Positions 1-7,477 of a DNA stretch of 8,853 bases are shown piece by piece; within the stretch, counting starts at the first letter, position 1; every line of letters starts with the position of its first letter. Location of the stretch: the NCBI GenBank assembly GCA_024691625.1, contig JAILNL010000196.1:1-8853 (forward strand), read 5' to 3'. The DNA comes from Schwartzia sp. (in: firmicutes) (GTDB lineage: Bacteria > Bacillota > Negativicutes > Selenomonadales > Selenomonadaceae). The position numbers and the translations under genes are program-made. The notes beneath the pieces are model-generated. The model saw only the letters and a program-made list of their open reading frames with translations. It did no database searches and was not told where the DNA came from.

Positions 1-380
1 AGGTCTTGCCTCCTTGACCTCCGCTTAACGCCCTTCGGGCTACTTTTGCTTAATCCGCGCGAGAACTTAAGTATATTTTGCTGTTGTACTGTCGACCGCG
101 TCCAACTGTATTAGTAGAGCCGTCTTAAGCCAAGTGTAACATTTGGAGTCATCAACGATAACGTTCGGGTTAGTGTAAAGTGGAGCAAACGGATTCCCCG
201 ACGCGGGAGGCACTATCTATCGTTTTGCCACAAAATGTCCTCGCGGATTATTCAGCCCGCAGGGCTTGGCAGGTGTCAACATGCCAGTGGCATGTTGGCT
301 TGGGCGGCTGCGAGCCCTTGTGGGGAAGTGCGAAGGGGCAAAGCCCCTTCGCAATGAAGCGTAAAATGAACAGCAAGATA
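1..380. other. Non-coding stretch upstream of dprA, no recognised gene
   Basis: I see no recognisable protein, tRNA or rRNA here. The longest + frame (GTG at 180 to 416, 78 codons) has no ribosome binding site and no familiar motif. On the - strand a 48-codon frame runs from a GTG at 213 down to a stop at 67-69. It contains a plausible-looking stretch (NPNVIVDDSKCYTW) but has no Shine-Dalgarno and resembles nothing I can name. Base composition is more G+C-rich than the AT-rich 381-596 that follows, and the right half is full of short inverted repeats. It may be an interspersed intergenic element or a decayed fragment. Confidence 0.5.
254..353. repeat. Cluster of short perfect inverted repeats (hairpins)
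   Basis: Three tight hairpins lie within 100 bases. 254-258 pairs with 262-266 (AGCCC/GGGCT, 3-base loop). 277-285 pairs with 289-297 (CAACATGCC/GGCATGTTG, loop AGT), extendable by a wobble and a G-C pair. 329-339 pairs with 343-353 (TGCGAAGGGGC/GCCCCTTCGCA, loop AAA), a perfect 11-bp stem. None is followed by a T run on either strand, so they do not look like intrinsic terminators. The grouping fits a REP/MITE-like element or a structured RNA; which one cannot be decided from a single copy. Confidence 0.6.
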
Positions 381-410
381 TTGACACCATATATAACACC
401 ACTGTATGAT
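381..410 (+). promoter_or_regulatory. Near-consensus sigma-70/SigA promoter upstream of a short transcript
   Basis: A perfect -35 TTGACA (381-386) is followed 18 bases later by TATGAT (405-410, 5 of 6 matches to TATAAT). Transcription should begin near 416-418. The next feature is a strong intrinsic terminator ending near 500, so most transcripts would be only about 80 nt. A separate near-consensus promoter for dprA lies beyond that terminator, so this one may serve a small RNA rather than dprA. Confidence 0.6.
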
Positions 411-416
411 GAGTAG

Positions 417-500
417 AGATAGATAATCAATGAATATGGTAAGAAAGGATTAATGAAGATAAATCATCAGACTGATTTCTCAGTCTGATGATTTTTTCTT
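417..500 (+). ncRNA. Candidate short transcript (small RNA or leader) before dprA
   Basis: Inferred only from a near-consensus promoter at 381-410 and a strong terminator at 461-500. The predicted RNA is about 80 nt. It contains an AAGAAAGGA purine run at 441-449, then an ATG at 453 opening an 11-residue frame (MKINHQTDFSV, stop at 486-488) whose end lies inside the terminator stem. Only about four bases separate the purine run from the ATG, which is short for good initiation. A 7-codon frame from 430 ends at 453 and overlaps that ATG. It could be a small RNA, or an attenuated leader with readthrough into dprA. No known RNA family is recognised. Confidence 0.35.
461..500 (+). terminator. Strong rho-independent terminator
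   Basis: Bases 461-475 (AAATCATCAGACTGA) pair perfectly with 480-494 around the four-base loop TTTC, giving a 15-bp stem. The T-rich tract is at 492-500 on the + strand. The other strand has a weaker T tract, so + strand termination is favoured. It ends the short unit started at 381-410 and insulates dprA from anything upstream. Confidence 0.85.
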
Positions 501-508
501 TATTGGAA

Positions 509-537
509 TTGACAGAACAATCAATTCGTTTTATGAT
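509..537 (+). promoter_or_regulatory. Probable promoter of the dprA-topA-trmFO-hslVU operon
   Basis: Perfect TTGACA at 509-514, a 17-base spacer, and TATGAT at 532-537. The expected start is near 544, leaving a 5' leader of about 50 bases before the GTG of dprA at 597. It sits immediately downstream of the 461-500 terminator and is the best promoter in front of the five closely packed genes that follow. Confidence 0.72.
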
Positions 538-596
538 AATGAACTATCAAGGAACTTTCCCATACAGCGCTATATAATAGAAGGAAAAGATAAAAA

Positions 597-1718
597 GTGA
601 CAGACAGATTTTTTCTCGCAGCCCTGCTGGCTGTGCCCAAGCTGAAAAAACCTACGGTGCGTAACATCATTTCGAGATTCGAAAAGGCAGAGGACGTATG
701 GAACGCAGACACCAAAGTCCTTGCACCGTTTATGTGCGGAGAAGAGCTCAGTGCTTTGACAGCATTCCGCTCCAAAAAGAAAAACCTTCCGGAAAAAATC
801 TTCCGTGACTGCGAGGAAAAGCACATAAATGTATTAATCAGGGATGATGAAGAATATCCTAAGATTTTGAAGGAAATTTTCAATCCTCCCATGCTTCTGT
901 TCTGCAAAGGAACATTGAAGCCTGATGTGCCACGTATAGCAATGGTGGGCTCGCGAAGGGCGACTGCCTACGGACGTCACGCTGCTGAGGAGCTTGGGGC
1001 CGAGCTTGCTTCATACGGGCTTACGGTTGTGAGCGGCGCAGCCAGAGGGATAGATACCGCTTCACACAAGGGCGCTCTCAAAACAGGGCACACAGTAGCT
1101 GTTCTCGGCTGCGGCATAGACGTGGCGTATCCTCCTGAGAATGAAAAGCTCCTTGAGATGATTGCGGAAACAGGCGCGGTGATTTCGGAGTATGCTCCGG
1201 GCACGTCGCCACGTTCCGGATTTTTCCCTGCAAGGAACCGCATAATAAGCGGTCTTTCCATGGGTACTGTTGTGGTTGAGGCGGCTGAGCACAGCGGTTC
1301 TCTTATAACGGCAGAGCTTGCTCTTTCGGACGGAAGAGACGTGTTCGCGGTGCCGGGCAGTATATATTCTGCTCTCAGTGAAGGGACAAATCGTCTTATC
1401 CAGCAGGGAGCCAAGCTGGTGCGTTCGGGAAAAGATGTCATTTCCGAGTATCCCATGTTTTCAGATATTTTGAATGAAAATAAGTCAAAATCATATGCTG
1501 ACGAAAGTATTCCTGAGGGGCTTTCGGACGAAGAAAAGAAGGTATACGGCATATTATCCCCCGAACGGGGGATGACAGCCGATGAGATAATATATGCGCT
1601 CCACGGAGGAAGCGGCGCGGCTAATGTTGCGTTCCTGCTTTTGCAGATGGAGCTCAGGGGATTTATTGAAGAGGATGAAAATCACGCATATACCCGTGCG
1701 GTAAAGGAGGCACACTGA
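597..1718 (+). CDS. dprA: DNA processing protein DprA (Smf)
   Basis: DprA binds incoming single-stranded DNA in the cytoplasm and loads RecA on it during natural transformation; many non-competent bacteria also keep it. The 373-residue product has the family layout. A helical N-terminal region is followed by a Rossmann-like core with VGSR (117-120), SGAARGID (146-153), GCGIDVAYP (171-179), FPARNRIISGLS (210-221), SGSLITA (233-239) and GTNRLIQQGA (263-272). A C-terminal winged-helix-like segment spans about 307-366 (LSDEEKKVYGIL through ELRGFIEED). The start is a GTG, with AGAAGGA at 579-585 about 11 bases upstream, slightly long spacing. The stop overlaps the topA start by one base (TGATG), so translation is probably coupled. 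Length and motifs are intact. Whether this organism is competent cannot be told from here. Confidence 0.95.
   Translation: MTDRFFLAALLAVPKLKKPTVRNIISRFEKAEDVWNADTKVLAPFMCGEELSALTAFRSKKKNLPEKIFRDCEEKHINVLIRDDEEYPKILKEIFNPPMLLFCKGTLKPDVPRIAMVGSRRATAYGRHAAEELGAELASYGLTVVSGAARGIDTASHKGALKTGHTVAVLGCGIDVAYPPENEKLLEMIAETGAVISEYAPGTSPRSGFFPARNRIISGLSMGTVVVEAAEHSGSLITAELALSDGRDVFAVPGSIYSALSEGTNRLIQQGAKLVRSGKDVISEYPMFSDILNENKSKSYADESIPEGLSDEEKKVYGILSPERGMTADEIIYALHGGSGAANVAFLLLQMELRGFIEEDENHAYTRAVKEAH
1703..1710 (+). promoter_or_regulatory. Ribosome binding site of topA inside the dprA 3' end
   Basis: AAAGGAGG, a full match to the anti-Shine-Dalgarno core, lies seven bases before the ATG at 1718. It is inside the last codons of dprA and fixes the topA start. 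That start shares its A with the dprA stop. Confidence 0.85.
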
Positions 1719-4051
1719 TGACCACAAAGACGGCAAAGAAACCGGCAAGAAAGACGGCAGCAAAGAAGGAAAGCAAAAAAGCGCAAAAGACTCTTGTTGT
1801 CGTTGAGTCCCCGGCAAAGGCGAAAACCATAGAAAAATACCTCGGACGTAATTTCGTCGTCCGTGCGTCCATGGGACATCTCCGTGACCTTCCGAAAAGT
1901 CAGTTTGGAATTGATGTTGAGAACGATTTTGAACCGAAGTATATCAATATCCGCGGCAAGGGCGACCTCATCAAGGACCTCAAGAAAGAAGCGAAGGGCG
2001 CAGGCAAAATATATCTCGCAAGCGACCCTGACCGCGAGGGAGAGGCCATTGCGTGGCATCTGGCGTATATTCTGGGGATTGATCCCGAGGAAAACTGCCG
2101 AATCATTTTCAACGAGATAACGAAGCCTGCGATTCAGGCGGCAGTAAAGGATCCCCAGCCTATAAATCTCGACAGGGTTGACGCTCAGCAGGCGCGCCGT
2201 ATGCTTGACCGCATCGTTGGTTACAAGCTGTCTCCGCTGCTCTGGAGAAAAATCCGCAAGGGTCTTTCGGCAGGACGCGTACAGTCTGTTACGGTAAAGC
2301 TTATCTGTGACCGTGAGAAGGAAGTACAGAATTTCGTTTCCGAGGAATACTGGACTATTGATCTGAAGCTCAGAAAGAAACGCTCGAAGCTTTTTGAGGC
2401 TGAGCTTATTGCCATCGACGGAAAGAAGCCTGAGCTTAAAAACCGTAAAGAGGCACAGGCTGTTTCCAATGACCTTGAGAAACAGATATTCCGCGTAGAT
2501 GAGGTCAAACGCAGGGAACGCCAGAGAAAACCGGCGGCTCCGTTCAATACTTCGAGCCTGCAGCAGGATGCTGCGAGAAAGCTTGGCTTTACTTCCCGCA
2601 AAACGATGATGCTTGCTCAGCAGCTTTATGAAGGTCTTGCACTGGGCAAAAAAGGCCCTGTCGGTCTTATCACGTATATGCGTACCGACTCCACGCGTAT
2701 TTCTGATGTGGCTCTTGATGAGACACGCCAGTTCCTCAAGGAGAACTACGGCACGGCTTACGTTCCCGAAAAGCCCAATGTCTATACATCAGGTAAAAAC
2801 GCGCAGGACGCCCATGAGGCTATCCGACCGACCAGCATTCTCCGCACGCCGAAGGAGGTTGAGCCGTTCCTTTCGAATGACCAGCTGAAGCTTTACACGC
2901 TTATCTGGCAGCGTTTCGCGGCCTGCCAGATGACTCCTGCCGTATACGATACTCTGAGTGTGGCTCTTTCCGCAGGCAAAAAGTATAAATGCCGTGCGTC
3001 GGGTTCGCAGATGAAGTTTGCAGGTTTTACGGCGGTATATGTGGGTGTGGAAGGAAAAAAGGAGAAGGATGTTCTTCTTCCTGAGCTTGCCGAGGGTGAG
3101 GAAGTTGACCTTTCGGCAGTTCTTCCCGAGCAGCATTTTACAGAGCCGCCTGCACGCTATAACGAAGCGTCTCTGGTAAAGACTCTCGAGGAAAAGGAAA
3201 TCGGCCGTCCGAGTACCTATGCGCCTATCATTGAGACCATCCTTGCCCGTGGCTATGTTGTCCGTCAGGACAAGCATTTCCAGCCTACTGAGCTTGGCTT
3301 TGTTGTGGTTGATATGCTTGAGGAATATTTCAAGAATATCGTTGATGTGAAATTTACGGCTGACCTTGAAAATGAGCTTGATGAAATCGCTGAAGGAAAG
3401 ATGGGCAAGAATGCGCTTTTGAAGGAGTTCTATGACCCCTTTGAGGAAACTCTTACGAAAGCTGACGAGGCTATAGGCCATGTGGAGCTTCCTGTTGAGG
3501 TTTCTGATGTAAAATGCGAGCTTTGCGGCCGCATGATGGTTGTAAAACAGGGACGCTTTGGCAAGTTCCTTGCCTGCCCGGGCTTCCCAGAATGCCGCAA
3601 CACGAAGCCGTATCTGAAGGATACCGGGGCGAAATGCCCGAAGTGCGGCGGCAGCATTGTGGAACGCCGTACACGCCGTGCCCGCATTTTCTATGGGTGC
3701 AAGAATTATCCGGAATGCGATTTTGTGACATGGGACGCTCCTGTTGCAGAGCCGTGCAAGGTGTGCGGAGGTCTTGTACTGAAGCACCGTTTCAAAAACG
3801 GTCGTGCGCTCAACTACTGCTTTGATGATTCCTGCAAGTCCCGTATCGACCATCCGATTAACAAGGAGCTCGAACGGCTGAAGGAGAAGGCTGAAAAGGC
3901 GGCTTCGGGCGGAAAGGCTGAGAAAAAGACCGCAGCAAAGACCGCGGCGAAGAAAACGGCAGCTAAGAAACCGGCCGCAAAAAAGACCGCGGCTAAAAAG
4001 ACTGCCGTAAAGAAAACCACGGCTAAAAAGACTGTGAAGAAAACGAAGTAA
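1718..4051 (+). CDS. topA: DNA topoisomerase I (type IA) with lysine-rich N- and C-terminal tails
   Basis: It relaxes negative supercoils by single-strand passage. The 777-residue product has a Toprim domain (LVVVESPAKAKTI, E30; DPDREGE with D103, D105 and E107). The catalytic tyrosine is Y320 in GLITYMRTDSTR, with R322. Three C-terminal four-Cys zinc ribbons follow: C600/C603/C620/C626, C640/C643/C661/C667 and C680/C683/C701/C706. Unusual additions are a basic N-terminus before the Toprim strand (residues 2-24, K/R/A/T rich) and a tail at 733-777 built of AAKKT-type units with 19 lysines in 45 residues, resembling histone H1 tails. Such tails presumably hold DNA non-specifically; that is inference. 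The N-terminal extension is supported by the perfect ribosome binding site. It overlaps dprA by one base and lies 18 bases before trmFO. Confidence 0.97.
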   Translation: MTTKTAKKPARKTAAKKESKKAQKTLVVVESPAKAKTIEKYLGRNFVVRASMGHLRDLPKSQFGIDVENDFEPKYINIRGKGDLIKDLKKEAKGAGKIYLASDPDREGEAIAWHLAYILGIDPEENCRIIFNEITKPAIQAAVKDPQPINLDRVDAQQARRMLDRIVGYKLSPLLWRKIRKGLSAGRVQSVTVKLICDREKEVQNFVSEEYWTIDLKLRKKRSKLFEAELIAIDGKKPELKNRKEAQAVSNDLEKQIFRVDEVKRRERQRKPAAPFNTSSLQQDAARKLGFTSRKTMMLAQQLYEGLALGKKGPVGLITYMRTDSTRISDVALDETRQFLKENYGTAYVPEKPNVYTSGKNAQDAHEAIRPTSILRTPKEVEPFLSNDQLKLYTLIWQRFAACQMTPAVYDTLSVALSAGKKYKCRASGSQMKFAGFTAVYVGVEGKKEKDVLLPELAEGEEVDLSAVLPEQHFTEPPARYNEASLVKTLEEKEIGRPSTYAPIIETILARGYVVRQDKHFQPTELGFVVVDMLEEYFKNIVDVKFTADLENELDEIAEGKMGKNALLKEFYDPFEETLTKADEAIGHVELPVEVSDVKCELCGRMMVVKQGRFGKFLACPGFPECRNTKPYLKDTGAKCPKCGGSIVERRTRRARIFYGCKNYPECDFVTWDAPVAEPCKVCGGLVLKHRFKNGRALNYCFDDSCKSRIDHPINKELERLKEKAEKAASGGKAEKKTAAKTAAKKTAAKKPAAKKTAAKKTAVKKTTAKKTVKKTK
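3914..4048 (+). repeat. Degenerate tandem repeat encoding the AAKK tail of TopA
   Basis: This stretch encodes TopA residues 733-777, a run of roughly five-residue units (A-A-K-K-T with P, V or T substitutions). At DNA level, synonymous codons vary freely (AAG/AAA, GCC/GCA/GCG, ACC/ACG/ACT). The amino-acid periodicity is therefore kept while the nucleotide repeat is degraded, which fits selection on the protein tail rather than a fresh slippage tract. Confidence 0.75.
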
Positions 4052-4054
4052 GAG

Positions 4055-4061
4055 AAGGGAG
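4055..4061 (+). promoter_or_regulatory. Ribosome binding site deciding the GTG start of trmFO
   Basis: AAGGGAG lies eight bases before the GTG at 4070 and just after the topA stop. The protein read from this GTG starts directly with the FAD-binding strand ([10 protein letters not shown]), as in the family, so no earlier start is needed. Confidence 0.75.
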
Positions 4062-4069
4062 CGGACGCA

Positions 4070-5386
4070 GTGAAGAAAATCATCATCGCAGGCGCGGGGC
4101 TTGCCGGAAGCGAAGCGGCTTGGCAGGCTGCAAAACGCGGTGTGAAGGTGGAGCTCTATGAAATGCGCCCGGAGCATTCTACGCCCGCACATAAGACAGG
4201 AGATTTCGCGGAGCTGGTCTGCAGCAATTCGCTGCGCGGAGCAGGTCTGGAAAATGCGGTAGGAGTGCTCAAGGAAGAAATGAGACGCCTCGGCTCCATA
4301 GTGATGGAGGCGGCAGATGCGACGAAGGTTCCGGCAGGAGGTGCTCTTGCCGTTGACCGTCATGGGTTTAGCCGTTATATTACGGAGCATGTTTCAAATC
4401 ATCCGAATGTCACAGTAATCCACAAGGAGCTTACGGAGATTCCCGTTGAGGAGGATGCCGTCACTATCGTTGCAACAGGACCTCTTACTGCGGGGGCACT
4501 GGCTGAGGACATAAAGAACCGTATCGGTCAGGGATATTTTTATTTCTATGACGCGGCGGCTCCTATAGTGACTCTTGAGTCCGTGGATATGACCCGCGCA
4601 TGGCGCGCGTCCCGTTATGACAAGGGCGAGGCGGCATACATCAACTGTCCAATGACAAAGGAAGAGTATACGGCTTTTTGGCAGGCACTTACTACAGCCG
4701 AAAAAGCGCCTACTCATGATTTTGAAAAAGAAATTTTCTTTGAGGGCTGCATGCCTGTTGAGGTTATGGCGTCACGGGGCGAGGATACGCTTCTTTTCGG
4801 TCCGCTGAAGCCTGTAGGTCTGGACGACCCTCGCACGGGCAACCGTCCCTATGCGGTTGTGCAGCTCCGCCAGGATAACGCGGAGGGAACGCTTTACAAC
4901 ATTGTGGGTTTTCAGACGCACCTCAAATGGCCTGAGCAGCGCAGAGTATTTGCCATGATTCCCGGGCTTGAACATGCGGAGTTCGTACGCTATGGCGTAA
5001 TGCACAGAAATACCTTCATCAATTCACCTTTGGCACTTCTTCCAACAATGCAGCTGAAGGAAGATAAAAATCTTTTCTTTGCCGGACAGATGACAGGCGT
5101 TGAAGGATATGTGGAGTCAGCTTCATCGGGACTTGTGGCAGGAATCAATGCTGCACGTCTTGCCCGGGGCGGAGAACCTGTTGTATTCCCTGAGGCTACG
5201 GCGCACGGTGCTCTCTGTCACTACATCACAACGGCGGATTCGAAGAAATTTCAGCCTATGAATGTGAATTTTGGGCTGATGCCGAAGCCTGTGGAGCGAA
5301 TCCGCGACAAGAAGCTCAAAAAGCAGAAAATAGCTGAGGCGGCTCTTGCGGCTCTTGATGCTTTCCTGCCGACAGTCAAGGACTGA
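4070..5386 (+). CDS. trmFO: Methylenetetrahydrofolate-tRNA (uracil-5-)-methyltransferase TrmFO
   Basis: TrmFO is a cytoplasmic flavoprotein that makes ribothymidine at U54 in the T-loop of tRNAs, taking carbon from methylenetetrahydrofolate and reducing power from FADH2/NAD(P)H. At 438 residues it is full length. The FAD-binding GxGxxG is at 8-13 (GAGLAG), the acidic strand end is ELYEMRP (28-34), and [10 protein letters not shown] holds Cys51. Cys227 in FFEGCMPVE is the second conserved cysteine; these correspond to the B. subtilis pair near 53 and 226. [22 protein letters not shown] (337-358) is the C-terminal flavin-contact segment, and the end has [22 protein letters not shown]. MnmG (GidA) is a related but longer family; this length and these motifs point to TrmFO. 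It starts at GTG, 18 bases after topA, and hslV follows after 21 bases. Confidence 0.96.
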   Translation: MKKIIIAGAGLAGSEAAWQAAKRGVKVELYEMRPEHSTPAHKTGDFAELVCSNSLRGAGLENAVGVLKEEMRRLGSIVMEAADATKVPAGGALAVDRHGFSRYITEHVSNHPNVTVIHKELTEIPVEEDAVTIVATGPLTAGALAEDIKNRIGQGYFYFYDAAAPIVTLESVDMTRAWRASRYDKGEAAYINCPMTKEEYTAFWQALTTAEKAPTHDFEKEIFFEGCMPVEVMASRGEDTLLFGPLKPVGLDDPRTGNRPYAVVQLRQDNAEGTLYNIVGFQTHLKWPEQRRVFAMIPGLEHAEFVRYGVMHRNTFINSPLALLPTMQLKEDKNLFFAGQMTGVEGYVESASSGLVAGINAARLARGGEPVVFPEATAHGALCHYITTADSKKFQPMNVNFGLMPKPVERIRDKKLKKQKIAEAALAALDAFLPTVKD

Positions 5387-5407
5387 AAATAAAAGGAGAT
5401 AACGGTC

Positions 5408-5959
5408 ATGGAAAATTCCAATGCTTTTCACGCAACGACCATAGCGGCGGTGCGTCATAACGGAAAAACTGCTATTGCGGGCGACGGTCAGGTAACCTTC
5501 GGCGAGCATACTGTCATGAAGGCCAATGCAAGAAAGGTGCGCCGCCTGTACCATGATAATGTGATTGCGGGCTTTGCAGGCTCTGTGGCAGATGCTTTTA
5601 CGCTTTTTGAAAAGTTCGAGGCAAAGCTTGAGGAATACAATGGCAATCTCATGCGTGCCTCCGTTGAACTGGCAAAGGAATGGCGTACTGACCGTGTTCT
5701 GCGCAAGCTGGAGGCCCTTCTTCTTGTGGCGGACAGCAATATGATTCTTATGATTTCGGGAAACGGCGAGGTAATCGAGCCCGACGGTGATGTTGCGGCT
5801 ATCGGTTCGGGTGGGTTCTATGCCCTTGCCGCGGCGCGCGCCATGGTGAAGCATGCGGCTGATATGACCGCGGCTGAAATCGCAAAGGAAGCTCTTTCCA
5901 TTGCGGCAGATATCTGCGTCTACACGAATCACAATATCAAAGTTGAAGAGCTTGACTGA
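5408..5959 (+). CDS. hslV: ATP-dependent protease subunit HslV (ClpQ/CodW)
   Basis: HslV is the proteasome-like double-ring peptidase that works with the HslU ATPase on unfolded or tagged cytoplasmic proteins. The 183-residue protein has the beta-subunit signature: T10-T11 in [10 protein letters not shown] (catalytic Thr of the mature enzyme), AGDGQVTFG with D26, K43 in [27 protein letters not shown], and GSGG at 133-136. The ATG at 5408 has AGGAG at 5394-5398, nine bases upstream, and no NTG start lies closer to T10. Nine residues (MENSNAFHA) therefore precede the nucleophile and must be removed if Thr is to act. B. subtilis ClpQ has a similar but shorter FHATTI-type leader. It sits 21 bases after trmFO and 14 bases before hslU. 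Confidence 0.95.
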   Translation: MENSNAFHATTIAAVRHNGKTAIAGDGQVTFGEHTVMKANARKVRRLYHDNVIAGFAGSVADAFTLFEKFEAKLEEYNGNLMRASVELAKEWRTDRVLRKLEALLLVADSNMILMISGNGEVIEPDGDVAAIGSGGFYALAAARAMVKHAADMTAAEIAKEALSIAADICVYTNHNIKVEELD

Positions 5960-5964
5960 GGAGG
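5959..5964 (+). promoter_or_regulatory. Ribosome binding site deciding the TTG start of hslU
   Basis: AGGAGG begins on the last base of the hslV stop codon and ends nine bases before the TTG at 5974. The product from this TTG begins [20 protein letters not shown], the normal HslU N-terminus, and there is no in-frame ATG nearby. The rare start is therefore well supported. Confidence 0.85.
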
Positions 5965-5973
5965 CGTTAATCG

Positions 5974-7359
5974 TTGAACGAGCAGACACCAAGACAGATT
6001 GTCGATGAACTCAATAAATATATTGTCGGGCAGGACAAGGCTAAGCGCGCTGTTGCGATTGCGCTCCGCAACCGCTGGCGCAGCCGCCGCATTGATGAGT
6101 CCATGCGTGAGGACGTGATTCCGAAAAATATCCTGATGATAGGCTCCACCGGCGTTGGCAAGACGGAGATTGCACGCCGTCTCGCAAAGCTTGTAAAGGC
6201 GCCTTTTGTTAAGGTTGAGGCGACGAAATTCACAGAGGTAGGCTATGTGGGCCGTGACGTCGAGTCCATAGTCCGCGACCTTGCGGAGGTAGCTGTCCGC
6301 ATGGTGAAGCAGCAGCGTATGGAAGAGGTACAGGACAAGGCGAAGGAACTTGCAGAGGAAAGAATTCTTGATGTTTTTGTTCCGGAGCCGAAGAAATTCT
6401 CAAATCCTCTGGGAAGTCTTTTCGGAGCTGCGGCAGATGTGGCAGAAAAGGAAGAACCGGAAGGTGAACCGAAGTACAAGGCAGGCCGTGACTGGTGCAG
6501 AAAACGCCTTGAGGCAGGCGAGCTTGAGGATGAGCTTATTGAAATCGACGTGGAGGATACTTCTCGTCCCATGATAGGTATGCTCTCGGGTTCGTCTCTT
6601 GAAAATATGGGCGATGGGCTTCAGGACATGCTTTCAAGTCTCATGCCGAAGAAACACAAAAAACGCAAGGTCGCTGTTAAGGAAGCACGCAAGATTTTCA
6701 CGCAGGAGGAAGCGTCGAAGCTTGTTGATATGGACGAGGTTACGACGGAGGCACTCCGTACTGCAGAGACAAGCGGTATTGTTTTCCTTGATGAAATTGA
6801 CAAGGTGGCAGTGAAAAACGGGCAGGGCTCCGGCCCCGATGTTTCGCGCGAGGGTGTGCAGCGAGATATTCTTCCTATCGTCGAAGGCTCTACGGTCATG
6901 ACGAAGTACGGGCCGCTGAAGACAGATCATGTGCTTTTTATTGCGGCAGGAGCCTTTCACACGGCGAAGCCTTCGGACCTCATTCCTGAGCTTCAGGGAC
7001 GCTTCCCGATCCGTGTTGAGCTTACTGCATTGAAAAAAGAGGATTTCAAGCGCATTCTCACAGAGCCGAGAAGCGCGCTTATCAAGCAGTACACGGCGCT
7101 TCTTGCTACGGAGGGAGTTACTCTCACCTTTGGCGATGATGCCATCGACAAGCTGGCACAGATGGCATGTGATGTAAACGCGCAGACTGAAAATATCGGA
7201 GCGCGCCGCCTTCATACACTTCTTGAGAAGCTTTTGGAGGAGGTCTCTTTTGACGCGCCTGAGCTTGAGGATAAAAACGTAGTGGTTCATGCAGACTACG
7301 TTGAGGAGAAGCTGGCGGAAATTACTGTGAACCGCGATTTGAGCCAGTTTATTTTGTAA
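5974..7359 (+). CDS. hslU: HslU ATPase subunit of the HslUV protease (ClpY/CodX)
   Basis: HslU is the AAA+ hexamer that unfolds substrates and threads them into HslV. In the 461-residue product, Walker A is GSTGVGKT (57-64) and the pore loop is GYVG (90-93). The family-specific I domain spans roughly 110-240 and includes a charged acidic stretch ([18 protein letters not shown]). Walker B is IVFLDEID (269-276, D273/E274). The arginine finger is probably R343 in GRFPIRVEL, and sensor 2 is GARRLHT (409-415). The C-terminus DLSQFIL matches the conserved tail that inserts into HslV to switch on peptidase activity. The length is close to family norm, with a slightly enlarged I domain. The start is TTG. 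It is the last gene of the packed run; a 241-base gap follows, with no convincing terminator. Confidence 0.97.
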   Translation: MNEQTPRQIVDELNKYIVGQDKAKRAVAIALRNRWRSRRIDESMREDVIPKNILMIGSTGVGKTEIARRLAKLVKAPFVKVEATKFTEVGYVGRDVESIVRDLAEVAVRMVKQQRMEEVQDKAKELAEERILDVFVPEPKKFSNPLGSLFGAAADVAEKEEPEGEPKYKAGRDWCRKRLEAGELEDELIEIDVEDTSRPMIGMLSGSSLENMGDGLQDMLSSLMPKKHKKRKVAVKEARKIFTQEEASKLVDMDEVTTEALRTAETSGIVFLDEIDKVAVKNGQGSGPDVSREGVQRDILPIVEGSTVMTKYGPLKTDHVLFIAAGAFHTAKPSDLIPELQGRFPIRVELTALKKEDFKRILTEPRSALIKQYTALLATEGVTLTFGDDAIDKLAQMACDVNAQTENIGARRLHTLLEKLLEEVSFDAPELEDKNVVVHADYVEEKLAEITVNRDLSQFIL

Positions 7360-7462
7360 AAGAGCGGAAAGCGTTCTTACGCTCAATCTGCTGAAGTGCC
7401 TGAAAACCTGTGTCGAAGGGCATGGACGGCAGCATATAAGTTCAATACTGCAGAAAATAAAA

Positions 7463-7477
7463 AAATTTCAAAAAATT
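7463..7477 (+). promoter_or_regulatory. Candidate CodY box upstream of codY
   Basis: AAATTTCAAAAAATT matches the CodY consensus AATTTTCWGAAAATT at 13 of 15 positions (mismatches at 3 and 9). It overlaps the -35 hexamer of the proposed codY promoter, a position that would give repression by CodY of its own gene. The local run is very AT-rich, so chance matches are easier than usual. Confidence 0.45.

Noticed and set aside
1..380. rRNA, tRNA or CRISPR array in the left end
   Set aside because: There is no cloverleaf, no rRNA signature and no regularly spaced repeat; only isolated hairpins are present.
180..416. 78-codon + strand frame from a GTG upstream of dprA
   Set aside because: It has no Shine-Dalgarno, is unlike any known protein, and runs through the hairpin cluster and the 381-410 promoter.
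2789..4390. 533-residue open frame on the - strand across topA and trmFO
   Set aside because: It is antisense to two unmistakable genes, has no ribosome binding site or family motif, and is Cys/Leu/Arg-rich as expected of a shadow frame opened by codon bias.
5123..5992. 289-residue open frame on the - strand over trmFO 3' end and hslV
   Set aside because: It lies antisense to conserved genes, has low-complexity composition and no recognisable domain.
7362..7384. Hairpin after hslU as a terminator
   Set aside because: The stem is only 5 bp with a 13-base loop and no T tract follows.
6634..7386. 250-residue open frame on the - strand over hslU
   Set aside because: Shadow of hslU; no motif and no credible start signal.
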